DNA of 23,734 nt from Clostridiales bacterium (GTDB lineage: Bacteria; Bacillota; Clostridia; Lachnospirales; Lachnospiraceae). Below are positions 8,314-14,940 of this stretch, one piece after another (the first letter of the stretch is position 1; each line of letters opens with the position of its first letter). Location: contig JAHZAR010000001.1 in the NCBI GenBank assembly GCA_019423835.1, positions 3,915 through 27,648 of the forward strand, read 5' to 3'. The notes beneath the pieces were generated by a model that searched no databases, had not been told where the DNA came from, and saw nothing but the letters and a program-made list of their open reading frames with translations. The position numbers were made by a program, and so were the translations under genes.

Positions 8314-8337
8314 GCGCAGCGGAAAGCTCTGCTGCGT
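8314..8337. repeat. GC-rich hairpin between convergent genes
   Basis: CGCAGC (8315-8320) and GCTGCG (8331-8336) form a 6-bp stem with a 10-nt loop, in the 112-bp gap between the endonuclease gene and the convergent cfa gene. There is no T-run on either side, so it is at best a weak end signal. The gap also has several G4-G6 and C4-C5 runs but no gene. Confidence 0.35.
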
Positions 8338-8370
8338 GCGGGGAATGACAGGATAAGGGGCTTTGGCTTT

Positions 8371-9543
8371 CTAATACCATCTGACCATGGGCACCTCATT
8401 GTTGATGCCTTTGGTGCAGAGGATCTGGTGAATGTCAATGATGCCGTTGTGGAAGGTAGCTGCGCAGGAGGACAGATACAGCTCCCACATGCGCAGGAAA
8501 CGCTCGTCAAACATGGCACGGGCCTCCTCGATATGCTCTCTGTAGTTCTGTTCCCAGCAGAGGAGGGTTTTGTTGTAGTGGAGGCGGAGATTTTCCACAT
8601 CAAGGGTGTGGAAGCTGTCTTCTGACAGGGCAGAGATCATTTCCCGCAGGCTGGGAATCATTCCTCCCGGGAAAATGTATTTTTTGATCCAGGGATCCCC
8701 CGGATGCTCCTTCAGAGCGCTGATAAAGTGGAGAAGGAACATGCCGCCGTCCTTCAGTACATTTTCTACACAGTCTACAAAGAGCTGATAGTTGTCACGT
8801 CCCACGTGCTCCAGCATGCCTACACTCACCACGCGGTCAAAGGACATGCCGCTTCCCTTCAAATCCCTGTAGTCCATCAGTTTGACTGTGAGGTAATCCT
8901 GAAGCCCTTCATCCTGGATGCGTTTTTCAAATTCTCTGTACTGCTCATGGCTCAGGGTGATGCCTGTGCCCTTAATCTTATATTTCTTGGCAGCTTCAAT
9001 GAGAAGAAAGCCCCATCCGCAGCCAATATCCAGAAGAGACATTCCCTCTTTCAGCCACAGCTTTTCGAGAATGTAGTCAACCTTATTCTTCTGAGCTGTT
9101 TCCAGACTGTCCTCCGGTGTTTTAAAATAGGCACAGGAATAGCTCATAGTCTTGTCCAGCCAAAGCTTATAAAAATCATTGCCCAGATCGTAATGGCTGG
9201 TTACCTCCTTTGCCTGATTTTTCTTTGAGGTGGAGGTGTGAATCAGCTTTTTCAGAGCGTGCTCGTCCGTTGAAAATTTCCCCATCTGTCCCAGAAAGTG
9301 ATCCAGGGCATTGTAGAGATTTCCCTCCACGTCCAGATCGCCGTCCATGTAGGCTTCGCCCAGAGCCAGAGAGGTGCTGGTCAAAAGTTTTGACATGGGG
9401 ATTGCTTTCTTGAAAATAACGGTAAAAGCCGGCTCTCCGTTTCCGATAGGGTAGGAACGGTCACCAAACTTTACCAAGAAGGGATAATCGGTAAAACGTC
9501 CGAGAAATTCTACCATGGCTTTTTCTTCTACTGCTTCAAACAT
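8371..9543 (-). CDS. cfa: Cyclopropane-fatty-acyl-phospholipid synthase
   Basis: A 390-residue SAM-dependent enzyme that adds a methylene bridge to cis double bonds of membrane phospholipid acyl chains, stiffening the membrane under acid or stationary-phase stress. The N-terminal domain (about 1-110) is followed by YDLGNDFYKLWL (118-129), the conserved YSCAYF with its Cys (135-140), the SAM-binding LLDIGCGWG (170-178), MLEHVG (243-248) with the Glu/His pair, and LLHFIS (270-275). Length matches the family. The ATG at 9543-9541 has AAGGAGGAATTG directly upstream; a longer in-frame start to 9618 would run through the leader and is unlikely. It is transcribed alone from a clear promoter, with a GC-rich hairpin in the leader. 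Confidence 0.95.
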   Translation of the reverse strand: MFEAVEEKAMVEFLGRFTDYPFLVKFGDRSYPIGNGEPAFTVIFKKAIPMSKLLTSTSLALGEAYMDGDLDVEGNLYNALDHFLGQMGKFSTDEHALKKLIHTSTSKKNQAKEVTSHYDLGNDFYKLWLDKTMSYSCAYFKTPEDSLETAQKNKVDYILEKLWLKEGMSLLDIGCGWGFLLIEAAKKYKIKGTGITLSHEQYREFEKRIQDEGLQDYLTVKLMDYRDLKGSGMSFDRVVSVGMLEHVGRDNYQLFVDCVENVLKDGGMFLLHFISALKEHPGDPWIKKYIFPGGMIPSLREMISALSEDSFHTLDVENLRLHYNKTLLCWEQNYREHIEEARAMFDERFLRMWELYLSSCAATFHNGIIDIHQILCTKGINNEVPMVRWY

Positions 9544-9567
9544 CGTCAATTCCTCCTTCCAAGAAAA

Positions 9568-9584
9568 ACTCCCGAGGGGGGAGT
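9568..9584 (-). promoter_or_regulatory. Hairpin with short U-run in cfa leader
   Basis: On the minus strand ACTCCC, CCCTC loop, GGGAGT is followed by TTTTTC, ending shortly before the AAGGAGG ribosome site of cfa. A GC-rich stem plus T5 resembles a weak terminator or attenuator, or a structure that controls ribosome access. The 6-bp stem is short for a strong terminator. Confidence 0.45.
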
Positions 9585-9653
9585 ACAGCCTTCCATATAC
9601 ATTTCTACAAATGTTCATATGAATACATATAAAAACTAATGCTATTTCTTTTT

Positions 9654-9682
9654 TATTTACTCTAATTTTTTAAAACTGTCAA
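9654..9682 (-). promoter_or_regulatory. Promoter of cfa
   Basis: Minus strand TTGACA (9682-9677), 17-base spacer, TAAATA (9659-9654). The -35 box is consensus and the -10 matches at four of six. It gives a leader of about 100 nt before the cfa ATG. Confidence 0.7.
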
Positions 9683-9690
9683 GGGAAATA

Positions 9691-9798
9691 ATGGCAAAAA
9701 AATCGGAAAAAGAAGATAAATTTTCGACAGCAGTGAATGAGATCTTAAAATATATCCATAATAATGTCGGATTCAGACGTTTGCTGAGGGCAGAATAG
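9691..9798 (+). CDS. Possible small ORF, 35 aa, unknown
   Basis: ATG at 9691 preceded by AAGGG five bases upstream, ending at TAG 9796-9798. The peptide is Lys-rich at the start and then amphipathic (TAVNEILKYIHNN). That segment loosely resembles the first helix of AraC-type DNA-binding domains, so it could be a gene remnant or a chance frame. It begins just behind the cfa promoter on the opposite strand. No promoter of its own is evident. Low confidence that it is translated. Confidence 0.2.
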   Translation: MAKKSEKEDKFSTAVNEILKYIHNNVGFRRLLRAE

Positions 9799-9832
9799 AG
9801 AAACAGACGGAGGAAGAGGCAGCATAAAATCC

Positions 9833-9861
9833 TTGCTAAGAGAGCGCAGCTCAGGTATACT
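9833..9861 (+). promoter_or_regulatory. Promoter of the O-acetyltransferase gene
   Basis: TTGCTA (9833-9838) and TATACT (9856-9861) with a 17-base spacer. The start is predicted near 9868, giving a leader of about 70 nt that ends in an AGGGGGGAG ribosome site before the ATG at 9938. Confidence 0.6.
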
Positions 9862-9937
9862 CTTCTTGCGGCTCGGGCCTTAAACGGCAGATGCAGCATT
9901 AAAGACTCTGAGAAATTTAAGAGGGGGGAGCGTAAGG

Positions 9938-10552
9938 ATGGATTTAAGAGAAATAAAGGAGAGGATGCATACAGGGAGCCTCTACTATGCCAATGACAGC
10001 GAGCTGGCCAAGGAGCAGGAAAAACAGATGGAGCTGCTCTATGAGTACAACCACACAAGGCCGTCTGAGGGAGAAAAAAGAGACAGACTGATGAGGGAAA
10101 TGTTTGCAAAGGTGGGAGAAAACTGTTACATAGAGCCGCCCCTTCACGCCAACTGGGCAGGCAAATTTGTACATATGGGAAAGGGTGTCTATGCCAATTT
10201 CAATCTGACTCTGGTAGACGATGCGGAGATTTTTATCGGGGACCATGTTATGTTTGGACCCAATGCAGTGGTCTGTACGGGAACACACCCAGTCTGTCCG
10301 GAGCTCCGTGAAAAGCAGGCCCAGTATAATCTTTCCGTAAGGATTGGAGATAACGTCTGGGTTGGAGCCGGTGCAGTGATTCTTCCCGGTGTGACGGTGG
10401 GAAAAAATTCCGTGATCGGGGCCGGGAGTGTGGTTACAAAGGATATACCGGACAATGTGGTGGCAGTTGGAAACCCCTGCCGTGTTCTCCGGGCGATCAC
10501 GCAGGAGGACAGAAAGTATTTCCGACGCGGGATGGAAATCGACATTGATTAA
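9938..10552 (+). CDS. LacA/Maa-type sugar O-acetyltransferase
   Basis: A 204-residue left-handed beta-helix acetyltransferase that moves an acetyl group from acetyl-CoA to a sugar hydroxyl. The N-terminal helical part ends near residue 60; then hexapeptide-repeat coils run from about 60 to 185, including IFIGDHVMFGPNA, VWVGAGAVILPGVTVG and SVIGAGSVV. The catalytic His is in GTHPV (His 117), and YIEPPLHANWAGK and YANFNL match the substrate-binding region of maltose and galactoside acetyltransferases. The usual family length is about 185-205. It is monocistronic, with its own promoter upstream and a long inverted repeat directly after the stop. The natural sugar acceptor is not predictable; detoxifying acetylation of unmetabolised sugars is the usual proposal. 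Confidence 0.9.
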   Translation: MDLREIKERMHTGSLYYANDSELAKEQEKQMELLYEYNHTRPSEGEKRDRLMREMFAKVGENCYIEPPLHANWAGKFVHMGKGVYANFNLTLVDDAEIFIGDHVMFGPNAVVCTGTHPVCPELREKQAQYNLSVRIGDNVWVGAGAVILPGVTVGKNSVIGAGSVVTKDIPDNVVAVGNPCRVLRAITQEDRKYFRRGMEIDID

Positions 10553-10558
10553 GAGAGG

Positions 10559-10619
10559 GAGAGAATATGCTTCTGGTACAGCCCGGCCTGGGCGGCCCGC
10601 TCTTTTAGCATATTCTCTC
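10559..10619. terminator. Long inverted repeat after the O-acetyltransferase, likely end signal
   Basis: GAGAGAATATGCT (10559-10571) is matched exactly by its reverse complement at 10607-10619. The 35-nt interior contains another small GC-rich hairpin (GCCC...GGGC). The repeat starts seven bases after the stop codon and lies between convergent genes, so it could end transcripts from both sides. There is no T-run after the outer stem, so it may instead protect the 3' end. Confidence 0.5.
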
Positions 10620-10635
10620 ATCCCGGTCTGAGTGC

Positions 10636-10662
10636 TGGAACGGTTCCAAATCAGAACGGTTC
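10636..10662. repeat. Palindrome and repeat of GAACGGTTC
   Basis: TGGAACGGTTCCA (10636-10648) is a palindrome around a central G, and GAACGGTTC recurs at 10654-10662, 16 bases after the first copy. The two copies lie just past the end of the minus-strand GNAT gene. They could be a paired protein-binding site or part of the 3' end structure; nothing nearby decides. Confidence 0.4.
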
Positions 10663-10665
10663 AGG

Positions 10666-11193
10666 CTAAACTTCTGCCGCATCTGCAGGTTCAATCCAAT
10701 AGCGCTGCCATACGGTGCCGTCTTTGGAAATCTCATTCTCCAGAATCCCGCCATTTTTTATAATACTTCTGGCAGAAGCCGTATTTTCTTTCCGGCATAC
10801 CATCAGCACTCTGCCGATGCCAAGCTTTCTGCATTCTGAAAGAGCCAGACCGATCATCTGTGTGGCGGCTCCCTTCCCCCGCTCCGAGGGCCTGATCCCG
10901 TCGCCGAGATGGCCGCCGTTTAAAAGAAGGCTCTCATTCAGGCGGTGTCTGATGTTTACGGCTCCCACAAGGATGTTCCGATCGGTGTCCAGGCAGAAAA
11001 AGGTGGAATCAGGGACAAATCCCTCCTTTGGTTCTGAGATGTCCAGATTTTTTACGTAGTTTTCAAAATCCCGGTAATCGCTTCTGACGATAGCCCATGG
11101 GATGACAGTTTCGCCGCAAGCGCACCATTCGTCCATCATATCGAACAAAAGGGATTTATAAGAGCTGCTCATTTTAATCAGCTTCAGGTTCAT
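10666..11193 (-). CDS. GNAT family N-acetyltransferase
   Basis: A 175-residue GCN5-related acetyltransferase. The acetyl-CoA loop is visible as IRPSERGKGAATQMI, where RGKGAA fits the R/Q-x-x-G-x-G/A motif; it follows a VGAVNIRHRL strand and GGHLGDGI. The next helix and strand (ECRKLGIGRVLMVCRKEN) and ASARSIIKNGG are typical of this subfamily, which includes many predicted acetyltransferases of unknown acceptor. The start has AAGGAG seven bases upstream. It lies 66 bp downstream of luxS on the same strand and may be co-transcribed, but nothing in the protein ties it to LuxS. Substrate unknown. Confidence 0.85.
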   Translation of the reverse strand: MNLKLIKMSSSYKSLLFDMMDEWCACGETVIPWAIVRSDYRDFENYVKNLDISEPKEGFVPDSTFFCLDTDRNILVGAVNIRHRLNESLLLNGGHLGDGIRPSERGKGAATQMIGLALSECRKLGIGRVLMVCRKENTASARSIIKNGGILENEISKDGTVWQRYWIEPADAAEV

Positions 11194-11259
11194 ATACCAT
11201 CTCCTTTCAGAAAATACAGAAATATCTGGCTCTCCCCAATTACATGCCGCTCCCCGGAA

Positions 11260-11742
11260 TCAGTCTTCCGGATAGAGGAGCCTGCTGTCGTCCACAGAAT
11301 CCAGCACCTCTCTCAGAAAGCGGTCAGCCAGCCAGTTGGCCATGGGAAGATTCATGTCCAGATAGTTTCCGCAGTCCCTTGCAGATGCGCCTGGCACATC
11401 TCCCCGGTAGCCGCGGATAAAGGCGAACATTTCCTGCATCAGAGGCACAATATCCCTCGACTCATAGTCGCCGCAAAGAAGCAGATAGAAACCGGTGCGG
11501 CAGCCCATGGGGCCGAAGTAGAGCACACGGTCTTTGTACTCGGTGTGGTTTCTGAGGAAGGTGGCGCCCAGATGCTCAATGGTGTGAACTTCCGCAGTGT
11601 TCATGACAGGCTCAAAGTTTGGCCTGGTCATGCGGATGTCGAAGGTGGTGACTGTCGTATCTCCGGCCCTGTCCTTTCTGGATACATAAATGCCCGGAAG
11701 CAGTTTTAAGTGGTTGATGGTAAAGCTTGTGATTTTATCCAT
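11260..11742 (-). CDS. luxS: S-ribosylhomocysteine lyase (AI-2 synthase)
   Basis: A 160-residue cytosolic metalloenzyme that splits S-ribosylhomocysteine into homocysteine and DPD, the precursor of autoinducer-2, within the activated methyl cycle. The HTIEH motif (53-57) supplies two metal ligands and the catalytic Glu; the third ligand is Cys 124 in ARDCGNY. The catalytic Cys is in GPMGCRTGFY (Cys 81). Length fits the family (about 155-170). I chose the ATG at 11742: AGGAG lies eight bases upstream, whereas the GTG at 11751 abuts that ribosome site. A promoter lies about 70 bp upstream. The SAM-using genes of this window (methyltransferase, cfa) consume SAM, but only cfa and the methylase are near by, so no functional link is claimed. 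Confidence 0.97.
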   Translation of the reverse strand: MDKITSFTINHLKLLPGIYVSRKDRAGDTTVTTFDIRMTRPNFEPVMNTAEVHTIEHLGATFLRNHTEYKDRVLYFGPMGCRTGFYLLLCGDYESRDIVPLMQEMFAFIRGYRGDVPGASARDCGNYLDMNLPMANWLADRFLREVLDSVDDSRLLYPED

Positions 11743-11810
11743 AGCGATCACTCCTGTCTGTCAGATTTGCAGAGAAGACTTGCCGGGGGCAGGCCTCCCC
11801 TGCAGGTATA

Positions 11811-11839
11811 AGTGTATCAGAGGAGGGAGAGGAAGACAA
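11811..11839 (-). promoter_or_regulatory. Probable luxS promoter
   Basis: Minus strand TTGTCT (11839-11834), 17-base spacer, TACACT (11816-11811). Each box matches consensus at four of six. The leader of about 60 nt contains a small GGGG/CCCC hairpin but no recognisable riboswitch. Confidence 0.5.
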
Positions 11840-11907
11840 GTGGGTAAGGGCAGGAATAAGAAGATGCTGGTGCAAAAGCAGAAAGACGGGAAAAGGGGAT
11901 AAAAAGG

Positions 11908-11937
11908 TTTACAAATATATTTTTTTTTTGATATACT
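11908..11937 (+). promoter_or_regulatory. Promoter of first glycan operon, with T10 tract in the spacer
   Basis: TTTACA (11908-11913), an 18-base spacer, then TATACT (11932-11937), preceded by TGA that makes an extended -10. The spacer contains ten consecutive T residues (11920-11929). Losing one T would give the optimal 17-base spacing and gaining one would give 19, so slippage in this tract could change promoter strength. The leader of about 100 nt contains a GTATTTC/GAAATAC hairpin (11999-12019) and ends in GGGAGGAG before the ATG at 12042. Confidence 0.6.
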
Positions 11938-12041
11938 GAAACAGAAAGTGAAAGGGTTAATGATAGAAGAAAAAGTCAGCTGTATAAGGCTGCAGACAGT
12001 ATTTCTGAAGCGGAAATACAGAAGATGGGAGGAGCATAAAG

Positions 12042-12107
12042 ATGCAGTGGAACGGCAGAAGGATCTTTAATACCAGGGGGGGGGTATTCGCGGAAAGGGA
12101 ATACTGA
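12042..12107 (+). CDS. Best translation start of glycan operon, stopped after 21 codons by frame
   Basis: ATG at 12042 has the strongest ribosome site of the region (GGGAGGAG, seven bases upstream), yet its frame ends at TGA 12105-12107 after 21 codons. The frame runs through a nine-G tract at 12076-12084. With eight Gs the same start would read into the long membrane-protein frame without a stop. I therefore read this as the out-of-frame 5' end of the next gene, not as a separate small gene. Confidence 0.6.
   Translation: MQWNGRRIFNTRGGVFAEREY
12076..12084 (+). repeat. G9 homopolymer, candidate phase-variation tract
   Basis: Nine consecutive G residues, 34 bases into the frame opened by the ATG at 12042. 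The other G-runs I saw in the window reach six. Tracts of eight or more G are typical slipped-strand switch sites in surface-glycan genes of Campylobacter and Helicobacter. G8 or G11 would join the start to the long frame; G9 as given does not. Confidence 0.6.
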
Positions 12108-12162
12108 TACCCTTCTTTTCATTGACTGGTTATGTCTGGGATCCATTCTTTTTTTTGCATAT

Positions 12163-13920
12163 GTGGTTTTTCTGTATGCAGATCTGACAGATACGTATGA
12201 AAATTCCATTCTTTTTTTAAAATCCATTTACCACGGCTGCCTCGGGCAGTTTTATTCTTATACAATTGAACATTCCAGATCCTTTTGGGCGGCAAACTAT
12301 GACGCTGTGATCTACCTGGTTTACGGCATATGGAATCTTCCTGTGCTTCTGATCACGAAGCTTCTCGGGATCGACTATTTTTCATGGGCTCCCGGGCTTC
12401 TGTGGTGCAAAACCCTGGGAATTCTCTTCTGCCTTGGAAATGCATGGATGATCAGTAAAACTCTGCGCTGTATCGGAACGCCGAAGGCTTTTGCAAGGCT
12501 GGGCAGCTTTTTGTTTCTGAGCAGCTTATCTCTGTACCTGATTGCCTTTGTGATTGCGCAGGTGGACGGCTTTGCCCTGTTTCTTCTGCTTTTGGGCTTT
12601 TATTTTTATCTGAACGGAAAGGAAAAATGGTTCCTGCTCTGCTACGCTATCGCACTGCCGTGCAAGATGTTCGCCATATTTCTCTTCCTTCCGCTGCTTC
12701 TTCTGACAGAAAAGAGAATTATTTTTCTGGGAGTAAAAACAGCGCTGCTGTTTGTGTTCTGGTTCCTGTCCAGACTTCTGTTTAACGGTGATCCGGCCTA
12801 CCACTTCGCTGTGGGTTCTCAGAGCCGGGACGCCATACTGCAGATTGCGGGAAGCAAATTTTTCTGGGGCTGGGATGTCATTCTGTTCGCAGTTGCCTAT
12901 ATGGGGATCTGTGTGTTCTGCTATCTGTGCAGAGAATACAGAGAGAACAGGAACCGTTATGAGATTCCCGTTTACTGTGCCATGGCTGTATGGATCTGTT
13001 TTGTCTGTTTTATCAATTTCAACTCCTACTGGGTGCTCTATCTGCTCCCGTTCTTGATTATCGGGATTGTGGGAAACGGACGTTTTTTAAAGCTCTGCTG
13101 TTTCCTGGAGCTGGCGTTTTCAGTTGGATATTTCGGAGTGCTGGTGCTTTACTGCAATCCGCTGGCAGACGTAGATCTGCTGAACCGGCTGTTTCTTGGC
13201 AGCTTTTACTCCATTCCGGCCTATGACGCCACAAAGTATGGTTCTGTCAATTATATGGCAGAAGTGCTGGGCTGGGATATGTGGGCGCCGTTTTTTTCTT
13301 CCTGCATGATAGGAGCTCTTTTTATGCTCCTGATTCTGGCCTGCCCTTTTCTGTTTCGGAAGGAAAAGCGTTTTGTGATGCCGGAGCAGTCGGTTTTAGC
13401 GGTGAGGGTTGCCTGCGTGGCAGCTTTGACTGTGTTTATTCTGTACGCATACTTAAAGCCGGCTCCTCCTGTTGTGTATTCTACCCTGGAAGCTGAGCAG
13501 ACCATTTGCCAGACAGATCTGTTGAAAGACAGCTCGTGGATCGGACAGGAGATGGAGCCGGACAGAACGGCAAAGCCGAAGGAAATAGAGCTGTTTTTCA
13601 TGAATCCTGACTATAAGCGCAATAATTTCTGTTCTATAAAAGTAGAGATGATTGATACCGGGGATGGCCGAGTCTTGTTCTCTGACCGAATCGGCTGCTC
13701 AATGATAGAGAGCGGAGAAAAGATTCGAATAAGCCTAGACGGACTGACTCTGGAGGCGGGGAAGAACTATCTGATAAAACTGACGGGAATAAAGGGAATA
13801 GTCCGGAATGAAGGCATGGAGATTTTTCCGGGTATAACGGATGGCCTTTGCGATCCAGCGCACCCTGCGATTCTCAATGGTGCAGAGCAGGACTATAATC
13901 TCTATTTCAGAGTCCGCTGA
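12163..13920 (+). CDS. GT-C-like polytopic membrane protein, start out of frame as sequenced
   Basis: The open frame from GTG 12163 gives 585 residues, but that GTG has no ribosome site and cuts into the first membrane segment. The frame is open back to about 12040, and the upstream residues (DTLLFIDWLCLGSILFFAYV) complete a proper first helix. A G8 tract would give a 625-residue protein from ATG 12042. The protein has about 11 membrane segments, an acidic YADLTDTYE loop after the first helix as in GT-C transferases, and a soluble, probably beta-rich extracytoplasmic domain over the last ~150 residues. It likely transfers a sugar from a polyprenyl-phosphate carrier to an envelope acceptor (inference). 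The GT2 gene follows after 21 bp. It is either switched off, broken, or subject to a homopolymer sequencing error. Confidence 0.7.
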   Translation: MVFLYADLTDTYENSILFLKSIYHGCLGQFYSYTIEHSRSFWAANYDAVIYLVYGIWNLPVLLITKLLGIDYFSWAPGLLWCKTLGILFCLGNAWMISKTLRCIGTPKAFARLGSFLFLSSLSLYLIAFVIAQVDGFALFLLLLGFYFYLNGKEKWFLLCYAIALPCKMFAIFLFLPLLLLTEKRIIFLGVKTALLFVFWFLSRLLFNGDPAYHFAVGSQSRDAILQIAGSKFFWGWDVILFAVAYMGICVFCYLCREYRENRNRYEIPVYCAMAVWICFVCFINFNSYWVLYLLPFLIIGIVGNGRFLKLCCFLELAFSVGYFGVLVLYCNPLADVDLLNRLFLGSFYSIPAYDATKYGSVNYMAEVLGWDMWAPFFSSCMIGALFMLLILACPFLFRKEKRFVMPEQSVLAVRVACVAALTVFILYAYLKPAPPVVYSTLEAEQTICQTDLLKDSSWIGQEMEPDRTAKPKEIELFFMNPDYKRNNFCSIKVEMIDTGDGRVLFSDRIGCSMIESGEKIRISLDGLTLEAGKNYLIKLTGIKGIVRNEGMEIFPGITDGLCDPAHPAILNGAEQDYNLYFRVR

Positions 13921-13941
13921 CAGGAGAGGAGGTACAGAACA

Positions 13942-14940
13942 ATGGAGAAGAAATGTGAAACAGCGAGAGCCAGAAAGATAACGCCGATCCTGTATATCAT
14001 TGTCCCCTGCTACAATGAGGAGAGCGTACTGCCTGTCACCTCAAAGATTTTTCTGGACAAGCTTCAGGGCATGATTGAACGAAGAAAAATAAAGGATGAG
14101 AGCCGTATCCTGTTTGTAAACGACGGATCCAGAGACGGGACCTGGGAGCTGATATGCAGTCTGGCCAGGGAGGAACGCCACTACGCGGGGATCTCACTGA
14201 GCCGGAACCGCGGTCATCAGAATGCGGTTCTGGCAGGACTGATGACTGCAAAATCTGCCTGTGACATTACTATAACAATCGATTGTGATGGGCAGGATGA
14301 ACCGGACGCTATGGAAAAGATGGTGGATGAGTGGAACAGGGGAGCAGAGATTGTATACGGTGTGAGAAGCAGCAGGAAGACAGACACCTTCTTTAAACGG
14401 TTCACTGCGGAGAGCTTTTACCGGATCATGGGATGGATGGGGGTGGAGACGGTATTTAACCATGCTGACTACCGGCTTCTCAGCCGCCGGGTTTTAAAGG
14501 AGCTGTCCGGCTACCAGGAGGTGAATCTTTTTCTCAGAGGCATGATTCCTCTGATTGGGTTTCAGAGCAGCAGTGTCTGCTACGAACGCCAGGAACGTCT
14601 GAAGGGAGAGAGCCACTACACACTGAAAAAGATGGTTGCCCTGGCAGTGGACGGGATCACAAGCCTGTCAACCAAGCCAATCCGCCTGATCACAGGCCTG
14701 GGACTGATAATTGCCTTTCTGAGCTTTATCGGAGTTCTGTGGTCTGTGATGCAGGTATTTGCAGGAGAAACCGTCAAGGGATGGGGCTCAATCGTCAGCA
14801 TCGTCTGCTTCCTCAGCGGAATTCAGCTGTTATCCCTGGGGATTATCGGGGAATATATCGGAAAAATCTATATGGAGACGAAGCACAGACCCAGATTTAT
14901 TATCAGTGAGACTACGTGGGAATTGGAAGAGGAAGAATGA
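13942..14940 (+). CDS. GT2 glycosyltransferase, GtrB/DPM1-like, membrane-anchored
   Basis: A 332-residue family 2 glycosyltransferase that probably loads a sugar from a nucleotide donor onto undecaprenyl phosphate at the inner face of the membrane. The GT-A domain shows VPCYNEE (21-27), FVNDGSRDGT (58-67), SRNRGHQNAVLAGL (87-100) and the DCDGQDEPD region (114-122) with metal-binding acids, followed by ADYRLLSR (176-183). Two membrane helices lie near residues 235-260 and 275-300, as in GtrB and PglB-associated enzymes. The ATG has AGGAGG about nine bases upstream. It is the middle gene of the operon, and its stop overlaps the next start by four bases (ATGA), which implies translational coupling. 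The sugar cannot be predicted from the sequence. Confidence 0.9.
   Translation: MEKKCETARARKITPILYIIVPCYNEESVLPVTSKIFLDKLQGMIERRKIKDESRILFVNDGSRDGTWELICSLAREERHYAGISLSRNRGHQNAVLAGLMTAKSACDITITIDCDGQDEPDAMEKMVDEWNRGAEIVYGVRSSRKTDTFFKRFTAESFYRIMGWMGVETVFNHADYRLLSRRVLKELSGYQEVNLFLRGMIPLIGFQSSSVCYERQERLKGESHYTLKKMVALAVDGITSLSTKPIRLITGLGLIIAFLSFIGVLWSVMQVFAGETVKGWGSIVSIVCFLSGIQLLSLGIIGEYIGKIYMETKHRPRFIISETTWELEEEE

Noticed and set aside
9210..9413. Plus-strand frames inside cfa
   Set aside because: They are antisense to a protein with full family motifs and have no start signals.
11960..12070. 36-codon frame in the leader of the first glycan operon
   Set aside because: Weak ribosome site and a Lys/Arg-rich chance-like peptide; it overlaps the much better start at 12042 in another frame.
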